Below, in pieces: positions 24,451 to 32,080 of a DNA stretch of 32,282 nt. Source of the stretch: Streptosporangiaceae bacterium (GTDB lineage Bacteria; Actinomycetota; Actinomycetes; Streptosporangiales; Streptosporangiaceae). The stretch's first letter is position 1; every line of letters starts with the position of its first letter. The stretch spans positions 1 through 32,282 of the forward strand of contig JASHOE010000258.1 in assembly GCA_030041275.1 (NCBI GenBank). Reading direction: 5' to 3'. Under the pieces are notes generated by a model, which saw only the letters and a list, made by a program, of their open reading frames with translations, searched no databases and was not told the DNA's origin. The translations under genes and the position numbers were made by a program.

Positions 24451-25863
24451 ATGGCCGAGGTCCCGGACGGCGTGCGCGTTGAGCACGACTCGATGGGCGA
24501 GGTGCTCGTCCCGGCTAACGCGCTGTGGGGCGCGCAGACTCAGCGGGCCATCGAGAACTTCCAGATTTCGGCCGAGCCACTCTCCCGGGACATGATCGGC
24601 GCGCTGGCATCCCTCAAGGGCGCAGCCGCCGTCGTGAATGGCAAGCTCGGCGTGCTGCCCGCCGACGTCGCCGCGGCCATCCACGACGCGGCAGCCGACG
24701 TGGCGAAGGGCCGCTACGACGACCAGTTCCCCATCGACGTGTTCCAGACCGGGTCGGGGACGTCGTCGAACATGAACGCCAACGAGGTGATCGCCACCCT
24801 CGCCGCGCGCGCGGTCGGCCGTCCGGTGCACCCGAACGATCACGTCAACGCGTCCCAGTCGTCGAACGATGTCTTCCCTTCCGCGATCCACCTCGCAGCC
24901 GTGCGGCTGATCGTGATGTCGCTGCTGCCGGCGCTCAGCCACCTGGCCGACGCGCTCGAGCTGAAGGCGGCGCAGTTCGCCAACGTGGTCAAGAGCGGCC
25001 GCACGCACCTCATGGACGCGACACCGGTGACGCTCGGCCAGGAGTTCGGCGGTTACGGGGCAGCCGTCAGGCATGGCCTAGAGCGCGCCAGGGACGTCCT
25101 GGCCGACGTCGGCGAGCTGCCACTCGGCGGGACCGCCGTCGGCACCGGTTTGAACGCACCGCCCGGATTCGCGGCCGCCGTCATCGACCACCTCGCGACC
25201 GACATGCAGCTGCCGCTGACCGAGGCTCCTAATCACTTCGAAGCCGCTGGCGCCAGGGACGGCCTGGTCGCGGCCAGCGGTGTCACCCGGACCATCGCCG
25301 TCAGCCTCTACAAGATCTGCAACGATCTGCGACTGATGAACTCGGGACCGCGCACCGGGCTCGCCGAGATCCGGATCCCGGACCTGCAGCCCGGATCGTC
25401 CATCATGCCGGGCAAGGTCAACCCGGTCATCTGCGAAGCGGTGTGCCAGGTCTGCGCCGCGGTCATCGGCAACGACGCCACCGTGGCGTTCGCCGGAGCG
25501 GCCGGCAACTTCGAGCTGAACGTGATGATGCCGGTCATGGCGCGCGCACTGCTGTCCTCGCTCCAGCTGCTACCCGCCGCGGCCCGTGCGCTCGCAGACA
25601 AGTGCGTGAGCGGCATCGCCGCCGACACGGCGCGGCTGCGGCGCAACGCCGAATCCTCTCCCGCGATCGTCACGGCGCTGAATCCGTACATCGGCTATGA
25701 GGCAGCCGCCGCCGTGGCGCACGAGGCCCTCGATACCGGTGCGACGATTCGCGAGGTCGTGATCGCCCGCGGCTTCGTCGCACGCGGCGAGATCACCGAG
25801 GCCCAGCTCGACGCAGCCCTCGACGTGACAGGGATGGCACATCCCCACCAGCACCCCGCCTAG
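24451..25863 (+). CDS. fumC: Fumarate hydratase, class II
   Basis: 470 residues from an ATG with GGAGG 5 bases upstream. The aspartase/fumarase family pattern is complete: [16 protein letters not shown] at 98-113, [11 protein letters not shown] with the histidine at 186, and the signature [11 protein letters not shown] at 315-325, whose serine is the catalytic base loop. The enzyme is a homotetramer without iron and remains active under oxidative stress. Its position 48 bases behind the class I gene, in the same direction, suggests a shared transcript. Having both classes side by side lets the cell keep fumarase activity when the iron-sulfur enzyme is damaged; that is inference. Confidence 0.95.
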   Translation: MAEVPDGVRVEHDSMGEVLVPANALWGAQTQRAIENFQISAEPLSRDMIGALASLKGAAAVVNGKLGVLPADVAAAIHDAAADVAKGRYDDQFPIDVFQTGSGTSSNMNANEVIATLAARAVGRPVHPNDHVNASQSSNDVFPSAIHLAAVRLIVMSLLPALSHLADALELKAAQFANVVKSGRTHLMDATPVTLGQEFGGYGAAVRHGLERARDVLADVGELPLGGTAVGTGLNAPPGFAAAVIDHLATDMQLPLTEAPNHFEAAGARDGLVAASGVTRTIAVSLYKICNDLRLMNSGPRTGLAEIRIPDLQPGSSIMPGKVNPVICEAVCQVCAAVIGNDATVAFAGAAGNFELNVMMPVMARALLSSLQLLPAAARALADKCVSGIAADTARLRRNAESSPAIVTALNPYIGYEAAAAVAHEALDTGATIREVVIARGFVARGEITEAQLDAALDVTGMAHPHQHPA

Positions 25864-25900
25864 CCGCCATGGGCGCTGTCGGCTTCTCCGGCTGCACCGG

Positions 25901-26037
25901 GACGCCGAGGGCGGGGCGTGCGTAGCGGGGCGTAAACGTGGCCCACATGAGCTGGCCTACTACACGTCTCGGGCCAACGAACGCTCGTTAGCCGCGACCT
26001 GTGCCAGCCCTGCGGGGCACGCCCCGACCTCGGCGTC
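25901..26037. repeat. 137-bp element with 21-bp terminal inverted repeats
   Basis: The arms 25901-25921 and 26017-26037 are inverted copies matching at 20 of 21 positions (mismatch at the eleventh base). They enclose 95 bases with no open frame of note. The element sits between two convergent genes. No target-site duplication is seen. It may be a long terminator hairpin, a small mobile element (MITE-like) or the source of a structured RNA. Confidence 0.75.
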
Positions 26038-26056
26038 ACTGTCGTTCACGGGCCCG

Positions 26057-26848
26057 CTAGTACCAGCCGGTCGCTTCCTCGTGGGCCCAGGCGGCGCACG
26101 GCGAGCCGTAGGTTGCCTGGATGTAGTTCAGGCCCCACCGGATCTGCGTCGTCGCGTCCGATTCCCAGTCCGGGCCTGCGCTGGCCATCTTGGACCCCGG
26201 CAGCGCCTGGGGTATCCCGTACGCGCCCGACCCGGGGTTGGACGCGTAGACGTTCCAGCCGCTCTCGTGCTCCCACAGCGGATCGAGGCAGGCGAACTGG
26301 CTCGATGACCACCCGTAGGAGGCGAGCATTGCCAGCGCGATCTGCTGGGCCGACCCGCTCGTGGCAGGCACCGTCACCGCCGCCACCGGCGCGACTTGCT
26401 GCGCGGGTGCGGCTGCCGGCGCGGCCGGCTTGGGTCGCGGCGCGGGTGGCACTGCCAGCGTCACCGCTAGCTCCACCGGACGCTGCTGCCAGAGCGCGCG
26501 GCCGGTCAGCCACGCTTCGATGGAGCGAATCTGGTCAGCCTGTCCGGAGGTGGCCGTGATTTTGATCACCGTGGGCTGGGTCGGCACGCTCGCTGCTGAC
26601 GCCGATGTGGTGGACGGCCTGCGAAGCGGAGCGTGAGTGACCGATCCGGTCAGCCGGGCCGCCGGCCACAGCGTGACGAGCGTGGCTGCCGTGCCGACAG
26701 CGAGTACAACGGCTGCGGCGGTTGCCACGGTCAGCCGGTTCGGCTTGCGAGTTGGATCTCGCTGGGCGGCGTTGCCGCCAGTAGGTGGCCGCTCGGGGCG
26801 GCTGTCGATGGGCGTACTGGTGTGAGTTGGCTCGTATAGCCGAGACAA
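26057..26848 (-). CDS. Membrane-anchored SLT-type cell-wall protein (paralog 1)
   Basis: 263 residues from a TTG preceded by AAAGG at 6 bases; no in-frame ATG is near. Residues 41-62 are a membrane helix (VATAAAVVLAVGTAATLV) after a basic tail, so the protein is anchored with its C-terminus outside. A Pro/Ala linker (residues 135-165) leads to a 77-residue C-terminal domain, CLDPLWEHESGWNVYAS, GAYGIPQALPGSKMASAG and WGLNYIQATYGSPCAAWAHE. This is the short lytic-transglycosylase-like fold, and the glutamate in HESGW fits the catalytic position. Such proteins cut peptidoglycan glycan strands. The downstream paralog is 62 percent or so alike in this domain by eye. Confidence 0.87.
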   Translation of the reverse strand: MSRLYEPTHTSTPIDSRPERPPTGGNAAQRDPTRKPNRLTVATAAAVVLAVGTAATLVTLWPAARLTGSVTHAPLRRPSTTSASAASVPTQPTVIKITATSGQADQIRSIEAWLTGRALWQQRPVELAVTLAVPPAPRPKPAAPAAAPAQQVAPVAAVTVPATSGSAQQIALAMLASYGWSSSQFACLDPLWEHESGWNVYASNPGSGAYGIPQALPGSKMASAGPDWESDATTQIRWGLNYIQATYGSPCAAWAHEEATGWY

Positions 26849-27052
26849 GATGGGCCTTTGGTCGAGCGCACGATGTGCGCCGTGGTCACCCGTGACGACT
26901 CGGCCCGATAGGGCGGGCGGAGTGGCGTGCAGCGGGGACGCGGGTCAAGGCGACGGTTCAAGCGGTAAAGCCGCTGCACACGCTGGGTGCTGTGCGCCTT
27001 CTACCCTGCCGTTCTCAGCCGTAACCAGCTACCAAAACATCGAAAATGGCGG

Positions 27053-27068
27053 CATGACGTACGTCACA
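27053..27068. promoter_or_regulatory. CRP/GlxR-like palindrome
   Basis: CATGACGTACGTCACA matches the CRP-family consensus TGTGANNTANNTCACA at 10 of the 12 defined bases (the first two bases differ). Its core TGACGTACGTCA (27055-27066) is a perfect 12-bp palindrome. It lies 37 bases past the end of one SLT gene and about 205 bases before the start of the other. In mycobacteria and corynebacteria, CRP-type regulators control resuscitation-type wall enzymes. Confidence 0.5.
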
Positions 27069-27104
27069 TGCCGCACAATGGCAGGTTTGCTTCAGTCGCG
27101 CTTG

Positions 27105-27749
27105 TCAGTACCAGCCATCGGCCTCCTCGTGCGCCCAGGCGTTGCACGGCGAGCCGTACACGGACTGGATGTACCCGAGTCCCCACTTGATCTGCGTCGT
27201 CGGGTCGGTCTGCCAGTCAGGCCCGGCGCTGGCCATCTTTGACCCCGGCAGCGCCTGCGGGATCCCGTAGGCGCCACTGGCGTTCTCTGCGTTGTAGCGC
27301 CAGCCGCTCTCCGCATTCCAGAGGTCATCGAGGCAGCCCCATTGATCGGTGCTGAATCCGTACGACGACAGCAGACCGTAGGCGATCCCCTGCGCCGTAG
27401 ACGGATCTGGCGGCGGGGCCGCGACGAGCGGCGCAGCGCTGCCGCCTCCCCCGCCGGCCGGCTGGGGAATGCTGACCTTCGGTGCGCTCGTGACGTTGAA
27501 CGACAGCGTCGCCGCGTCCTGCTGGATCACCTGCTGGCGGTCCGCAATGAGCGATGCGCCAGCCTTGCCCGCCGATACCTGGGCGAGCGCGATGCCAAGC
27601 GGGTCACTCGTGACGCCGGGTCGGCCGGTGATGACCACAAGCGCTGCGAGCACTACGGCCACTGTCGCCGCTGACGCGGTGACCAGGAAGGCGCCTACCC
27701 GCCTGCGCCGAGGGCGCCGGGCTGGAGGCCGCCTCCGCTGCTGTGACAA
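27105..27749 (-). CDS. Membrane-anchored SLT-type cell-wall protein (paralog 2)
   Basis: 214 residues from a TTG with GGAAGGA 5 bases upstream, a strong site. The N-terminus is very basic (QQRRRPPARRPRRRR), followed by a membrane helix (FLVTASAATVAVVLAALVVI), a spacer with a Gly run (GGGGG), and the C-terminal domain: CLDDLWNAESGWRYNAEN, GAYGIPQALPGSKMASAG, WGLGYIQSVYGSPCNAWAHE. The glutamate in AESGW is the likely catalytic residue. The domain and its DNA are closely alike to paralog 1, so this is a tandem duplication with diverged N-terminal parts. Expected role is limited peptidoglycan cutting at the cell surface during growth or after dormancy. Confidence 0.87.
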   Translation of the reverse strand: MSQQRRRPPARRPRRRRVGAFLVTASAATVAVVLAALVVITGRPGVTSDPLGIALAQVSAGKAGASLIADRQQVIQQDAATLSFNVTSAPKVSIPQPAGGGGGSAAPLVAAPPPDPSTAQGIAYGLLSSYGFSTDQWGCLDDLWNAESGWRYNAENASGAYGIPQALPGSKMASAGPDWQTDPTTQIKWGLGYIQSVYGSPCNAWAHEEADGWY

Positions 27750-28260
27750 TGCAGTCCTTCCGTTCGGCCACGCGCGACCGGGCAAGTCGCCCGGCGCGCA
27801 GACCGCTGCGGTAACGGGCAGCGAGTCGCGTGACGGTTAGCCCGCTAGGCGTCCCGCGCGCACCGTGGACGCCGATCTCGGTTCTGGAACCGTCGCCGCA
27901 TAACGTTGCCAGAACCGAGGGCCAGGGACCAAGCGTTTCCGCCGAAAAGCCGAGAAGAAAACCGTTAATTGGGCCGGCGCAGATCACAGTTTGGCAATAC
28001 GTACCGTAACAATTACTTTCCGTAATAGGTCGCAGGTCACGGCCTCAGGCGACCCGAGGGCCTGCGGAGCGGCGCGGCGCGGAGCGTGTCAGGGCTGACA
28101 CCACCCGCCAGTTTGGGACCTTCGGGGCGATGTGGCCGATGTTGAGACCACGCATCCTCGGTTACCTTCCGCGCACGCCTAGCCTGCGGCTAGCTTGGAC
28201 TCAGCCGTGGACGGCATCCTTGTTCCTCGTCAGCGGGGTCACTACAGCGGGAAGTGGTAG
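27750..28260. other. 511-base gap holding divergent promoters and an inverted repeat
   Basis: The gap separates SLT paralog 2 (leftward) from the rhomboid gene (rightward). It holds an 11-bp inverted repeat (27877-27919), an A/T-rich patch around 27955-28030 that is the best place for divergent promoters, and a small dyad CTAGCC/GGCTAG at 28179-28193. No frame in it looks coding. I looked for the c-di-AMP (ydaO) riboswitch common before such wall genes and did not find its core. Confidence 0.6.
27877..27919 (-). promoter_or_regulatory. Perfect 11-bp inverted repeat in the SLT paralog 2 leader
   Basis: CTCGGTTCTGG (27877-27887) and CCAGAACCGAG (27909-27919) would form a hairpin with a 21-base loop about 130 bases before the TTG start. 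It lies between the A/T-rich patch and the gene, so it is probably in the untranslated leader. An attenuator or an operator are both possible. Confidence 0.45.
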
Positions 28261-29025
28261 ATGAGCACGAGGCACCGTTCCTGGACAGTACGTGCCGGGG
28301 ACGCAGAATCCTTGATCGCTGAGGCGCGCAAAGCCCTCTTTGTCATGGTCGGTTTTCTCGCGATCCTGTGGATAATCCAGCTAGTCAATGTGGCCGACCA
28401 CTATCAGCTCACGTACAGCTTCGGGATCAGGCCGCGGCAGGTGAGCAGTCTGCCCGACATCCTGACGGCCCCCTTCCTCCATGTCAGCTGGACCCACATC
28501 GAGAGCAACTCGGGTCCGCTGTTCATCTTCGGGTTCCTGGCCGCCTACCGAGGCGTGGTGCGGTTCCTGGGGCTGACCGCACTGGTCATCGTCGTCAGCG
28601 GGCTGGCGGCGTGGTTCACCGGGACACCGGGCACGATCGGCGTCGGCGCGAGTGGCGTCGTCTTCGGTTACCTGGGCTACATCCTCGTGCGCGGGTTCTT
28701 TGACCGCCGCGGCATTGACATCATGCTTGCCGCCGTCATGGCGCTCTGCTTTGCCTATCAGTTCACCGTCCTGCTGCCACACGCGGGAATCGGGTGGCAA
28801 GCGCACATCGGCGGCCTCGCCGCGGGCGTGGTCGGCGGGTGGATCTTCCGCGACCGAGCGACGGTTTACCGCACCGCGGTAGGCCCGACGGCTACCCCAA
28901 TCGCCACCGCAGCAAGCAGCGCTTCTGGCGCGACTACAGCTGTGCCGGTGCGGGAGAAGGCCGCCTCGAGCACCACCGGGCCACGAGCCGAGCTGCACAA
29001 GCAACTGGACGACCTGGGTATCTAG
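28261..29025 (+). CDS. Rhomboid-family intramembrane serine protease
   Basis: 254 residues from an ATG with GGGAAGTGG upstream. Six membrane helices are predicted, as in the basic bacterial form. Family motifs are HVSWTHIESNSGPLFIFG (His74, His79, Asn83 in helix two), GVGASGVVFG with the catalytic serine at 131, and QAHIGGLAAG with the catalytic histidine at 182. The enzyme cuts helices inside the membrane. The C-terminal 55 residues are a polar Thr/Ala/Ser tail, likely cytoplasmic. The stop is 5 bases before the amidohydrolase gene, so they share a transcript. No substrate is obvious. Confidence 0.9.
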   Translation: MSTRHRSWTVRAGDAESLIAEARKALFVMVGFLAILWIIQLVNVADHYQLTYSFGIRPRQVSSLPDILTAPFLHVSWTHIESNSGPLFIFGFLAAYRGVVRFLGLTALVIVVSGLAAWFTGTPGTIGVGASGVVFGYLGYILVRGFFDRRGIDIMLAAVMALCFAYQFTVLLPHAGIGWQAHIGGLAAGVVGGWIFRDRATVYRTAVGPTATPIATAASSASGATTAVPVREKAASSTTGPRAELHKQLDDLGI

Positions 29026-29030
29026 CCCGG

Positions 29031-29939
29031 ATGCTGCCAGTGCCATCGATAGTCGACGCTCATCACCATCTCTGGGACGTGTCCGCCAGGGCACAGCCAT
29101 GGCTGGATTCCTCGCCGACGCTGGCCCCGTTGCGGCGGAGCTTCCTGCTACCCGACCTCTTGCCGCAAGCCGCCGCAGCCGGGGTCACCAAGACCGTCGT
29201 GGTGCGGACCGTCACCGAGCCAGGCGAGACCCCGGAGCTGCTGGCCCTTGCCGCCACCGGGCCGCTGGTCGCTGGCGTCGTGGGCTGGACCGACCTCACC
29301 GCTCCCGGCGTCGCGGAGCAGCTTGCAGAGCTCACGGCACTGCCCGGCGGAGAGCACCTGGCTGGCATCCGCCACCCGCTGCTCACCGAGTCCGACCCTG
29401 ACTGGCTCGAGCGTCCCGACGTTCTGCGCGGCCTGCGCGCAGTCGCCAATGCAGGGCTGACCTTCGACCTGGTTCTCCCGCCAGCCCAGCTACCCGGTGC
29501 CGTCCGGGCCGCTGCCGACCTGCCCGAGCTGACCTTCGTGCTCGACCACCTGGGCAACGTGGAGGTACGCCCGCGGCCCGACCCGGCCTGGGCTGACGCG
29601 TTCTTCGCGCTGGCCGGCTTGCCCAACACGGCGTGCAAGCTCTCGGGCATCTTCAGCGTTCCCGCACCGTCAGCCGATCAGGAGTCGGCCGATGAGCCAG
29701 CCGCCTCGATCGAGCACCTGCGGCCCTACCTGGACATCGCCCTGGACAGCTTCGGCCCGGAGCGGCTGATGTTCGGCTCGGACTGGCCGGTGAGCACGCT
29801 CAGCGCTAGCTACGCGGACATCGTGACGGCAGCGGTCGCACTGACCAGCCGGCTGAGCGAACCGGAGCGAACGGCGATCCTGGGCGGTACCGCCAGCGCT
29901 GTGTACGGCTTGGCGCCGCCGGCGGATGGTGAACTGTGA
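29031..29939 (+). CDS. Amidohydrolase family 2 (lactonase-like)
   Basis: 302 residues from an ATG 5 bases after the rhomboid stop, so probably translated by coupling. The metal-binding start VDAHHHLWD, the conserved VLDHLGN near residue 165, and LMFGSDWPV near residue 245 mark the TIM-barrel amidohydrolase superfamily branch of COG3618, which includes L-fuconolactonase and related sugar-lactone hydrolases. The expected reaction is hydrolysis of a lactone or dicarbonyl compound. Length is normal. The final four bases overlap the methyltransferase start. Confidence 0.88.
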   Translation: MLPVPSIVDAHHHLWDVSARAQPWLDSSPTLAPLRRSFLLPDLLPQAAAAGVTKTVVVRTVTEPGETPELLALAATGPLVAGVVGWTDLTAPGVAEQLAELTALPGGEHLAGIRHPLLTESDPDWLERPDVLRGLRAVANAGLTFDLVLPPAQLPGAVRAAADLPELTFVLDHLGNVEVRPRPDPAWADAFFALAGLPNTACKLSGIFSVPAPSADQESADEPAASIEHLRPYLDIALDSFGPERLMFGSDWPVSTLSASYADIVTAAVALTSRLSEPERTAILGGTASAVYGLAPPADGEL

Positions 29940-30721
29940 CCCATGCTCGGCAGCAGTTGTTCGAGTCGGCTGTCGAGTATTACGCGCGCTACCGGTCTGG
30001 GTACCCGCAGCAGATGGTGGACGCGCTGGCGGCCAGGGTGGGCCTCGACGGAACCCAGCGCGTGCTGGACATCGGGTGCGGCACTGGTCAGATGACGATC
30101 CCGCTGGCGCGTCACGCCCGCGCGGTGATCGCGATCGACCCCGTCCCCGACATGCTGGCCCGCGGCCGACAAGCGGCGGCGGCTGCCCGGATCGGTGATA
30201 TCTCCTGGCTCGAAGGCGACTCCAGCCAGATCGCGGCGGTCGCTGGAGCCGGGGCGGATCTGGCCGTCTTCGCCGCGTCATTTCACTGGACCGCCAGGGA
30301 AGCCGTCCTCACTGCTCTGGACGAATTGCTGGCGGCGCGCGGCGCGGTCATCATCGCCAATGATGTTCTCGATGACAGCGAGCAGCCCGACTGGGCCGAC
30401 GCCATCGCCCGGATCCGGGCCCGGTATCTCGGCGCCGAGCGGCGCACCGGGATGAGCGTCATCGCGGATCACCGCCACGTTCTGGCCCAGTCGGCATTCA
30501 GCGCGGTAGACACCCTGACCTGGTCATGGTCACGGCGCCTCACCGTGGCAGAGGTGATAGGCCTGCAACTGTCTTATTCCTTCTCCACTCCGGCACTCCT
30601 CGGCGAGAACACGGCGCAATTCGCCAGGGATGTCAATGCGGCCGTGCTTGACCTCCACCCAGCGGGCGTAGTCACCGAGCCGTTTCGGGTCGAGGTGCTC
30701 GTGGCGACCCGGCCGGTCTGA
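29936..30721 (+). CDS. Class I SAM-dependent methyltransferase
   Basis: 261 residues from a GTG in the GTGA overlap with the amidohydrolase stop, the usual sign of translational coupling. The SAM-binding motif VLDIGCGTGQ is at residues 43-52, followed by an acidic AIDPVPDML at the ribose position and FHWTAREAVL further on, as in the UbiE/SmtA-like group (Methyltransf_11). The N-terminal motif YYARYRSGYP is the usual start of this group. The substrate is not evident from context. Together with the upstream two genes it forms a three-gene operon with no clear shared pathway. Confidence 0.9.
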   Translation: MTHARQQLFESAVEYYARYRSGYPQQMVDALAARVGLDGTQRVLDIGCGTGQMTIPLARHARAVIAIDPVPDMLARGRQAAAAARIGDISWLEGDSSQIAAVAGAGADLAVFAASFHWTAREAVLTALDELLAARGAVIIANDVLDDSEQPDWADAIARIRARYLGAERRTGMSVIADHRHVLAQSAFSAVDTLTWSWSRRLTVAEVIGLQLSYSFSTPALLGENTAQFARDVNAAVLDLHPAGVVTEPFRVEVLVATRPV

Positions 30722-30956
30722 CATGACAGTTGGATTACAGACGGGCTCACTGCATACTGGCCCCAGGAGTTGACAATTCATCCAGCGCTCAGCTTGTGTC
30801 GCTCCGCGCAGCGTCAGCGGTTCAGCGCCGAGCAAGCCGTGGGGGGGACCACACCACGTAAACGCAGTCCCGGCCGACTTCGTGGACGTTCTCGGCAGCT
30901 GCATCCGACGTCGTCGCGCTGACATGTGACTGCTCTTCGCCGATCGGATCTCCGCC

Positions 30957-31301
30957 ATGACAGATATGGCCCGGCCGGGCGCCGGCGAATGGTTTCCCTG
31001 CCACTGCTGCGGGCGGAGCTACGAGGCATCGACCATGGTGCGCTTTCATCGCCACCCCGAGCAGGGCATCTGCGTTGGATGCGCGGAGTGGCTGTATGGC
31101 CGTAGTCGACCCATCGTGCGCCGGCTGCATCCGATCTGGCAGCTCCCCGCCCGCGTGCGAGCGCGCATCATGCATCGCCAGTTATCCGACTTAGCCAGCC
31201 GAGGGCCTCGCCGACGGGCGCGCGCGGTGAGCCGGCCACCGGGAATCCAGCGGCCGGCTCACCTCAGGCGCGGACGCGCCACCGCCATGCGCCGGCGCTA
31301 G
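30957..31301 (+). CDS. Small zinc-ribbon protein, unknown
   Basis: 114 residues from an ATG; the ribosome site is poor. CHCCGRSYEASTMV and CVGCAEWLYG give two CxxC pairs about 23 residues apart, a treble-clef or ribbon-type zinc site. The rest is basic. The last 25 residues are encoded across a perfect 12-bp inverted repeat (31226-31263), so this tail may be read-through and not conserved. TTGACA at 30770-30775 is the only good -35 upstream, without a matching -10. The 235 bases before the gene hold nothing else I could recognise. Function unknown. Confidence 0.6.
   Translation: MTDMARPGAGEWFPCHCCGRSYEASTMVRFHRHPEQGICVGCAEWLYGRSRPIVRRLHPIWQLPARVRARIMHRQLSDLASRGPRRRARAVSRPPGIQRPAHLRRGRATAMRRR
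31226..31263. terminator. 12-bp hairpin, terminator for the small membrane protein
   Basis: GGTGAGCCGGCC (31226-31237) and GGCCGGCTCACC (31252-31263) form a perfect 12-bp stem with a 14-base loop. It begins 44 bases past the stop of the leftward small membrane protein and lies inside the 3' end of the rightward zinc-ribbon frame. Confidence 0.6.
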
Positions 31302-31306
31302 CTCGA

Positions 31307-31486
31307 TTAAGTGAAGCCGACGTTGAGGATGAAGTGTCCCAGCCGCAGGTTGAGGACTCCGCCGCCGGCCCAGTGCACGATGAACGCGAGCAGGATGATC
31401 GCCAGAATTGCGACCACAATCCAGAAGAAGAACACGACGATGCCGGGAACTGCATACCCGGCGATGGTTCTCGCTCTAGTAGCCAC
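31307..31486 (-). CDS. 59-residue single-helix membrane protein
   Basis: This small gene is read leftward from a GTG with GGGGG just before it. The product is MATRARTIAGYAVPG, then a long hydrophobic helix (VVFFFWIVVAILAIILLAFIV, given here in part), then HWAGGGVLNLRLGH and FILNVGFT at the end. The helix spans about residues 16-38, with a basic N-terminus, so the C-terminus would lie outside. No known family could be matched. The codon pattern keeps G/C at the third position, as in real genes here. It converges on the zinc-ribbon gene with 5 bases between stops. Confidence 0.65.
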   Translation of the reverse strand: MATRARTIAGYAVPGIVVFFFWIVVAILAIILLAFIVHWAGGGVLNLRLGHFILNVGFT

Positions 31487-31780
31487 GGCCCCCAGCTACC
31501 CGTCAGCGGGAGCATTATTCGCCGCTGCGGCGTCAGCCTGCACTCCGCTGATCAAGACCGCGAGGTGTGCGGGTTGGAGCGCGGCCGCTCGCAGCACACG
31601 GGCTGCCAGTCGGCAGCCCTCTCGCCCCAAGCCCGGCCCGACTCCGTCCAGCTCATCGGCGGGCCGCCCCTCCCGCGCCGCAAGTGCCCTGCGGGCACCG
31701 TATATGCGACGGGCGGCGAAAGGACGCCTATCGGCCGGAACGGAATCCGGATGCTAGGGAGGCCGCAGTGTCGTAAAGAC
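31487..31780. other. 294-base region with no convincing gene
   Basis: Rightward frames through it are shadows of the small membrane gene on the left and of the acyl-CoA dehydrogenase remnant on the right. No promoter, repeat or coding frame could be supported. Confidence 0.6.
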
Positions 31781-31858
31781 CTATTTCAGGAGCTGACGCG
31801 CCATCACCACGCGCTGGATCTGGTTCGTGCCCTCGTAGATCTGCGTGTTCTCTGCCCC
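31781..31858 (-). pseudogene. C-terminal remnant of an acyl-CoA dehydrogenase
   Basis: Read leftward, the last 25 codons before a TAG stop spell GAENTQIYEGTNQIQRVVM followed by ARQLLK. IYEGTNQIQR is the hallmark C-terminal motif of acyl-CoA dehydrogenases, which contacts FAD and the neighbouring subunit. Upstream of GAENT the frame runs on as unrelated Arg/Gly-rich sequence, so the other 350 or so residues are missing. This is a decayed gene whose front was lost by deletion or by insertion of the DNA that now lies to the right. Confidence 0.85.
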
Positions 31859-31968
31859 GGCCGGGACTGACCTCAGCCAACCCCCGCGCCCGTTCGATCT
31901 ACCAGGCAATTCACCGTTGGCCGTCGTTGACGGTTAGCGACCAGATTCGACGCTCTGACAGAGCCACC

Positions 31969-32047
31969 ACGGAGCCAGCTCCGTGCGACGGGCTTCAGAA
32001 CAACGAGAAGCGGGCTCCCGAGGCGACCTCAACGCCATCGGGAGCCC
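31969..32047 (+). promoter_or_regulatory. Two hairpins before the last gene
   Basis: ACGGAGCCAGCTCCGT (31969-31984) is a near-perfect palindrome with 7-bp arms. GGGCTCCCGA (32012-32021) and TCGGGAGCCC (32038-32047) form a perfect 10-bp stem with a 16-base loop, ending 33 bases before the ATG at 32081. They could be a terminator for upstream transcription or a leader structure, for example an ANTAR-type or attenuator element. Confidence 0.5.
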
Positions 32048-32080
32048 TAGGAACCCATCTCGGCGAAGGAGACAGGAACC

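Noticed and set aside
26849..28260. c-di-AMP (ydaO) riboswitch before the SLT genes
   Set aside because: The conserved GGGGUGAAU-type core and paired regions were not found on the leftward strand of either leader.
28794..29030. Upstream extension of the amidohydrolase frame
   Set aside because: It lies wholly inside the rhomboid gene in another frame, and homology starts at the ATG at 29031.
31311..31870. Rightward frames of 148 and 178 codons
   Set aside because: They run antisense to the 59-residue membrane gene and the acyl-CoA dehydrogenase remnant, and show no domain.
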